From positions 12,405,001-12,469,000 of the forward strand of contig NC_079477.1 of the NCBI RefSeq assembly GCF_026230105.1: a stretch of 64,000 nt of DNA, written 5' to 3'. Made by a program: the position numbers and the translations under genes. This stretch comes from Diorhabda sublineata (Eukaryota > Arthropoda > Insecta > Coleoptera > Chrysomelidae). Below the pieces are notes generated by a model. It was not told the DNA's origin, did not search any database, and saw only the letters and a list, made by a program, of their open reading frames with translations. Positions 59,590-64,000 of this stretch are shown one piece after another (the first letter of the stretch is position 1; every line of letters starts with the position of its first letter).

Positions 59590-60385
59590 GACTGAAATAG
59601 GTATATTGTAGTACTATCCTTGTCGCAATCTTTCTTATTGCATAAATGGCAACAGCTAAGAATATTTTCATGTGTTGAATTATATCTTCGTTATTATATA
59701 TAATTTAAATATTTTTTTGATATATTAATAACAAATGATTCTTAAAACTCCTGAAAACCTATGGGGTCTAATAGAAAATGTAAAATGGATAAAATTAAAT
59801 AATAAATTGGGAAGCGAATATGAGAAACATTATTCATACTATTTATTCACTTAATAATTAATTCGACAAAAATGATTTTCTTGATTTTACGGAACTACTA
59901 TAATAAAAACTACAATTTGGAATTTTTAAAAGTATTTATAATATATAATATGTATATGAGGTTTGTACCTTTATTTTTTATAATATAGAAAACTTTGATT
60001 ATGAGAAGTTTTTCGAAATGGGAAACTATGTCTTAATATTGAATAAGATTATATTATTTGAAAAAATTGTTATTTTTACAAATTGTCCTCAAAATGTCGA
60101 TAGTAATTAAAATTTACGTATAAGTGCAATTACTGATTACTTCATTCATTATCTCATTGCAAAATTGGTAACTTTACATTATTTGTTAAGAATTATCTTA
60201 ATATAAACAAACACGTAATTAGAATTTTTTATTTCGGAAACATAACATCAAACTTTAAGTACATGATCAAGAAAAATTAGTTTTAACTTTTTCATCATTA
60301 AATATGCATCACAACTTGTCTGCCGTTTCTTTTTAAGTATTTAATTGTTCTTTTAGAAAAAGTTGGTATTATGATATGGTACCCC
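59590..60385. other. Very AT-rich spacer left of the copia element
   Basis: Almost pure A/T with short homopolymers; no coding or repeat structure seen. Confidence 0.45.
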
Positions 60386-60702
60386 TGTTGTAGAATTTTT
60401 GTGGATCAGGTGAAGTAAATAATAAACTCGTGAAAACTGAATACTTTAATTAAAACTCGTAACTCGAACGTTTACAAGTAAAGCAAATAACCGACTGACT
60501 CTAGTAAAAATACGATACACTTTTTAGACCTCTTTAAACAAGAACAGAGCGTCATTCTTATCGTTAGCAAAACATACACATAAACGAAAAACTAAACCAG
60601 TAGATATAAAAACGGTCAACAAATGTATCGATTACAAAAAACTCGTATGTCAGCCTAAAAATGCCGACACGCTAGTCAGTGATGCTTTTAAACACTTCAA
60701 TA
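60386..60702 (-). repeat. Copia 3' LTR (317 bp) with adjoining polypurine tract
   Basis: On the minus strand the LTR runs from TATTGAAGTG (canonical TGTTGAA with one change) at 60702 to CTACAACA at 60386, so it ends CA as expected. Immediately before it on the minus strand is AGGGAGAG (60703-60710), the polypurine tract that primes plus-strand synthesis. The stop codon of the RNase H frame is 33 bases further upstream, a normal spacing. The other LTR lies outside the window. Confidence 0.7.
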
Positions 60703-60742
60703 CTCTCCCTAAAAGTATAACTGACTAACCAACTCACCCAGT

Positions 60743-62104
60743 CTATAAGCTATTATTTCGAACTAAACCAATTTCCGAAAACAACTTCACAAATTTAGGT
60801 TTTGGTAAAGGCTTCGTCATAATATCAGCAACCTGTTCGTCACTAGATACATAAATGACGTCAAATTCGCCCTTAGCATATACATCCCTAACAAAATGAT
60901 ACTTAACATCAATATGTTTTGTACGAGCATGAAATTCTGGGTTCTTTATCAACTTAAGTGCGCTTTGATTATCGATACATAACAATGGATTTTTTACATT
61001 TTCTAAACCTACTTCACTGATGATGCGCTTTAACCAAATTAAGTCTTTTACCGCCATAGCCGCACTCACGTATTCGGATTCAGTCGTTGATTGCGCGATA
61101 CATTGTTGTTTTTTACTGAACCACGTTACAGCCGCACCCCCGAACTTACAAATTACTCCCGAAGTTGACTTTCGCGTATTTACGTCACTCGCGAAATCCG
61201 CATCACAGTAAACCTTAAAATGTTCCTTGAAGATTTCCTCCTCAAGATCTCCATACAAGAAAGCTGTCTTGATGTCGAACTGTCGTAGATGAAGCTTCTC
61301 CATAGCAGCAAAACTTAACACAACACGAATAGTCTCAAAACGAGCCACGGGACTGAAAGTTTCATTAAAGTCTATCCCGGTTTTCTGCGCACAACCTTTT
61401 ACGACAAGACGCGCCTTAAACCGCTCAATTTCACCATTGTCTTTATACTTGATACGAAAAACCCAACGATTTCCAATTACCTTTTTGTCAGTAGGTCTTT
61501 CAACTAACAACCACGTGTCATTTTGTTGCAGGGAGCTCATTTCTTCTTGCATAGCACGTAACCATTCAGTCGAATGTTCTGATGAAACCGCCTTCTCGAA
61601 GCTTTCTGGCTCACTCTGAGCAACCCACGCTACAGGAATACCGTAATAATCTGGAGCATTGATTTTATCCCTGGGACGTAACTGACGTGTTGTAGTTTCT
61701 GAAGACACCTCTTCCAAAACTTCTTTTGGCTCTTGCAGCATTTCTGGTATCTGATCTTCATCGTGATTTTCTTCTGATATATTCTCAAATTGAGTTGATT
61801 TTAAAACTATTTTCTCCTCCTTAAAAATCACATCATGACTTAATACCACATCATGTTTTTCCGAAACCCAAATACGATACCCATCAAGATGTTCAAGATA
61901 TCCGACAAATATGCCTTTCAATGCCTTTTTGTCCAGTTTTCTACGTTTTTGTACAGGTATGTGGACAAAACAATCCGTACCAAAAACTTTTAGGTTACCA
62001 ATTCTGGGTTTCTCAGCAAACCATAATTCATATGGGCTTTGATCTTTGATTTTGGTTGGTCCTGTTCTATTCAAAACAAATACAGCAGTATTTACAGCTT
62101 CGGC
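60743..62104 (-). pseudogene. Copia Pol, integrase C-terminus, partial RT and RNase H
   Basis: In frame with the integrase piece, beyond its stop codon. Taking the methionine at 62074 as residue 1: residues 1-100 are the integrase C-terminal region (SPYELWFAEKPRIGNLKVFG, then GYRIWV). Residues 170-281 are the N-terminal part of the copia RT (GNRWVFRIKYKDNGEIERFK, ARLVVKGCAQ, then QFDIKTAFLYGDL with the first catalytic Asp at 267). At residue 282-286 the frame passes directly into RNase H (KVYCDADFASDVNTRKSTSG, TESEYVSAA, CIDNQSALKLI, then TKHIDVKYHFVRD), whose acidic residues are kept. The rest of the RT, including the YVDD catalytic box, is deleted without loss of frame, near position 61220-61240. 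The frame ends at 60743. Confidence 0.85.
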
Positions 62105-62719
62105 TCAAAGAAACTGCGGCAAATGTGGCTTTGCATGTAACATAGAACGTGCTGCTTTCATTAAGGTACGATTTTCTCGTTCGGCACTTCCATTTTGCTC
62201 CGGGCAGTAAGGAGTTGTTATTGTATGTTTAATACCTCGTTTGTTCAGGAAATCTTCAACCTCCTTATTCACATATTCGCCCCCACCATCTGTACGCATT
62301 TCAATGATGTCTCTACCAAAGCGTGTTTTAATTTCCGCGCAAAAAGGTTCAATTTTGTCTTTGACCTCCGATTTTTCACGAAGAAAATAAACAGTCCGAT
62401 AATTACTGTAATCGTCTTTGAAAAGTACATAATATCTTTTCTTACCTGGACTTTCAACTTGGATCGGTCCGCACACGTCCGAATGAATAATTGCACGCGG
62501 TTTTGATGCAATATTCTCACGTGTACCGAACTTGAGTCTGTGATGTTTACCGAACGCGCACGCATCACACAACTCATTGTTTAACTTAAGTTCAACTCCG
62601 CGATTTTTCATAACCATCTGCACGTGTCGTTTATTTTGATGACATAACCGTTCATGCCAAAGTTGCAGTTGATCATCCACTGACTCGGCAGAAGCATTAT
62701 CCAGCGAAACCACTCGCAT
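62105..62719 (-). pseudogene. Copia integrase, zinc-binding and catalytic domains
   Basis: Residues 21-70 carry the GAG-pre-integrase HHCC zinc-binding motif (LWHERLCHQNKRHV ... CDACAFGKHH). The catalytic core shows all three acidic residues: D in IHSDVCGPIQ, D in RTDGGGEY, and E in YCPEQNGSAERENRT. The frame stops at a TGA (62105-62107) after KPHLPQFL, where copia proteins normally have Trp (LWAEAV); TGG to TGA is a one-base change, and the codons after it continue AEAVNTAVFVLNR in the same frame. The beginning overlaps the end of the gag-protease frame in a different phase. Confidence 0.85.
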
Positions 62720-63908
62720 TAAAAGTCACCACAGCCACCAATTTTTTACCTCTACGAAATGTACATTGAGTACCATTATGCGTCAGAGTGAAATCGATAC
62801 CCTTTTTAGCGGCTACGCGAACCGAAAACAAATTTTTCGACATTTCCGGAGTATAGAGGACGTCACATAAAGTTCCTGGGCACCACTCACCGTTTACAAA
62901 TGTCTCCATATCAATGTCACAACTTCCAAAAGCTTCCACGGCGGCACCATTACCTACATAAACCATAGTTGGTTTTGCAAATTCTTTAAAATTTACAAAC
63001 CAGGTCCGTCGATTTGTCATATGCTGCGAAGCTCCAGAATCAATGAGCCAATGATTTTGTCCACTCCCGGTAGTATTCCCAACAAAGGCTTCTCTCTTTT
63101 TACTTGACGAGCCTTCACTTTTATTTGGACAGTCCTTTAATAGATGTTTTTTGGAGCTACACGAAAAACAACCCCGACAGTCTTTAAACGTGTTGTTGTT
63201 TTTGCGGCATAACGAACAACGCGTCACAGAATCAGCTGAAGATGACTTCCCGAAACGATTTTTCTTTCCAGCAAACTTTCCTGAAACTAACGCTACTTTA
63301 GACTCATCTTCAACATTTTCTTGACTGCCAAATCTTAGTTCTTCAGTTAGTAGTCTTGTTGTCAAATTTTCTAAAGTACGTTTGCTTTGTTCTGTGGAAT
63401 CCCAAGCACTGTGAAAGAAGTTGAATTTAGGTGGTAATGTGGAGAGTATTCTCGTTATCAATATAGATTCCGGTATCTTACCACCCAACTTATCCATCTT
63501 GTTTGCCAGCTGCTCAAGACTTGATATGTGATGCGCAATACCACCATCATGACTCCACTTAAATTCAAAAAATTGCTTTTGTACCAACGCAAGGCTCTCT
63601 TCGGATTTAAGATCGTAAACACTGTGCAGTTTTGACCACATTTCATGAGCCGTTGTACAATTCATAATTAACTGCAAGGGTTTTGTTTCAATTGTTGTGA
63701 CAATCAACTTACGGGCAAGTTTCTCTCTTTTGATCCATTTTTTAAGTATATTCTGGTAGTCCGTAAATCCTTCAGTTGGCCGTTGTTCTGTCCCTTCACA
63801 AATTTCTAACGAGTCGTCACTGTCCAATAGCGTTTGCATCACAAACCGCCACTGCGACCAGTTGTCAGCATCACGCAGTTTATCTATTTTCGGTTTGTCA
63901 ATTTCCAT
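62697..63908 (-). pseudogene. Copia Gag and protease
   Basis: Starts at the ATG at 63908 (MEIDKPKIDKLRDADNWSQW). Residues 60-190 form the UBN2-type copia Gag domain. Residues 247-260 are a CX2CX4HX4C zinc knuckle (CFSCSSKKHLLKDC) for RNA binding. The aspartic protease site is DSGASQHM with the catalytic Asp at residue 290, followed by VGNG and LYTPEMSKNLFSV. About 400 residues are intact. The frame then ends in FNASGFAG, while the next frame resumes with MRVVSLDNASAE; a one-base shift near 62697-62720 separates gag-protease from integrase. In most copia elements gag and pol are one frame, so this is probably a mutation. Confidence 0.9.
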
Positions 63909-64000
63909 TATGGCAAACTTGACCGGCGAACGATAGCCGAATGCACTTAGTTTCTACTCAGTCGCACCCGCACTTCACTTTTCCGTTACACCGAAAAAAA

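Larger units (their letters stand above)
60386..64000 (-). mobile_element. Ty1/copia retrotransposon, truncated by the window edge
   Basis: The order on the minus strand is leader, gag, protease, integrase, reverse transcriptase, RNase H, polypurine tract, 3' LTR. This is the Ty1/copia order (integrase before RT). The 5' LTR and primer-binding site would be right of 64000 and are not visible. The coding region has a single frameshift, one stop codon and one in-frame deletion but otherwise reads well, so the copy is young compared with the other repeats here. Confidence 0.9.

Noticed and set aside
1..64000. CRISPR arrays, operons, ribosome binding sites, rRNA and functional tRNA genes
   Set aside because: This is insect nuclear DNA with introns and retrotransposons. 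No regular spacer-repeat array, rRNA-like block or well-folded tRNA was seen.

Overview
This window is AT-rich genomic DNA of an insect. It contains one recognisable host gene: the first coding exon of the Hox gene labial (minus strand, about 7.04-7.71 kb). The exon carries the Labial hexapeptide YKWMQVKRN and ends in a clean GTAAGT splice donor. The homeobox exon is not in the window and must lie beyond the left edge, so positions 1-7041 are labial intron and everything right of about 8 kb is upstream of labial. Coleoptera is a guess from the style of the coding sequence and repeats; the sequence does not prove it.

The intron holds a mariner fragment split by a 220-bp hAT-type MITE with an exact 8-bp target duplication, a pogo-like transposase remnant with a long TA microsatellite in it, a THAP-domain fragment, a 721-bp internally deleted mariner, and a fragment of an unplaced 'CFLCLWDS' repeat family. 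A GC-richer block at 7.7-8.0 kb is the probable labial leader and promoter.

From 8 to 60 kb I find no second convincing host gene. The space is filled with decayed mobile elements: at least seven mariner remnants of different types (two of them in or beside labial), two Tc1-like remnants, three pogo-like remnants, six or more LINE fragments, one Penelope-like GIY-YIG fragment, a tRNA-derived SINE head, and three fragments of a tyrosine-recombinase-like (Crypton-like) family. Two of those three share the same truncated structure. Minisatellites include a 25-bp repeat with exact spacing (30.96-31.16 kb) and a mixed 12/10-bp repeat (48.97-49.22 kb). Possible host coding pieces are a short mitochondrial-carrier-like N-terminus (10.6 kb, minus) and a GC-rich patch with an ATG followed by a splice donor (35.0-35.23 kb).

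From 60.39 kb to the right edge lies a Ty1/copia retrotransposon on the minus strand. It keeps its 3' LTR and its gag, protease, integrase and RNase H domains, but has one frameshift, one nonsense codon and an in-frame deletion of the reverse-transcriptase catalytic core; its 5' LTR is off the window. I did not find a new defence or enzymatic system. The most interesting points are the Hox locus with its heavy transposon load, the twin truncated tyrosine-recombinase elements, RFX X-box motifs apparently carried by transposon sequence, the 25-bp repeat, and an unidentified coding-like block at 58.6-59.6 kb.
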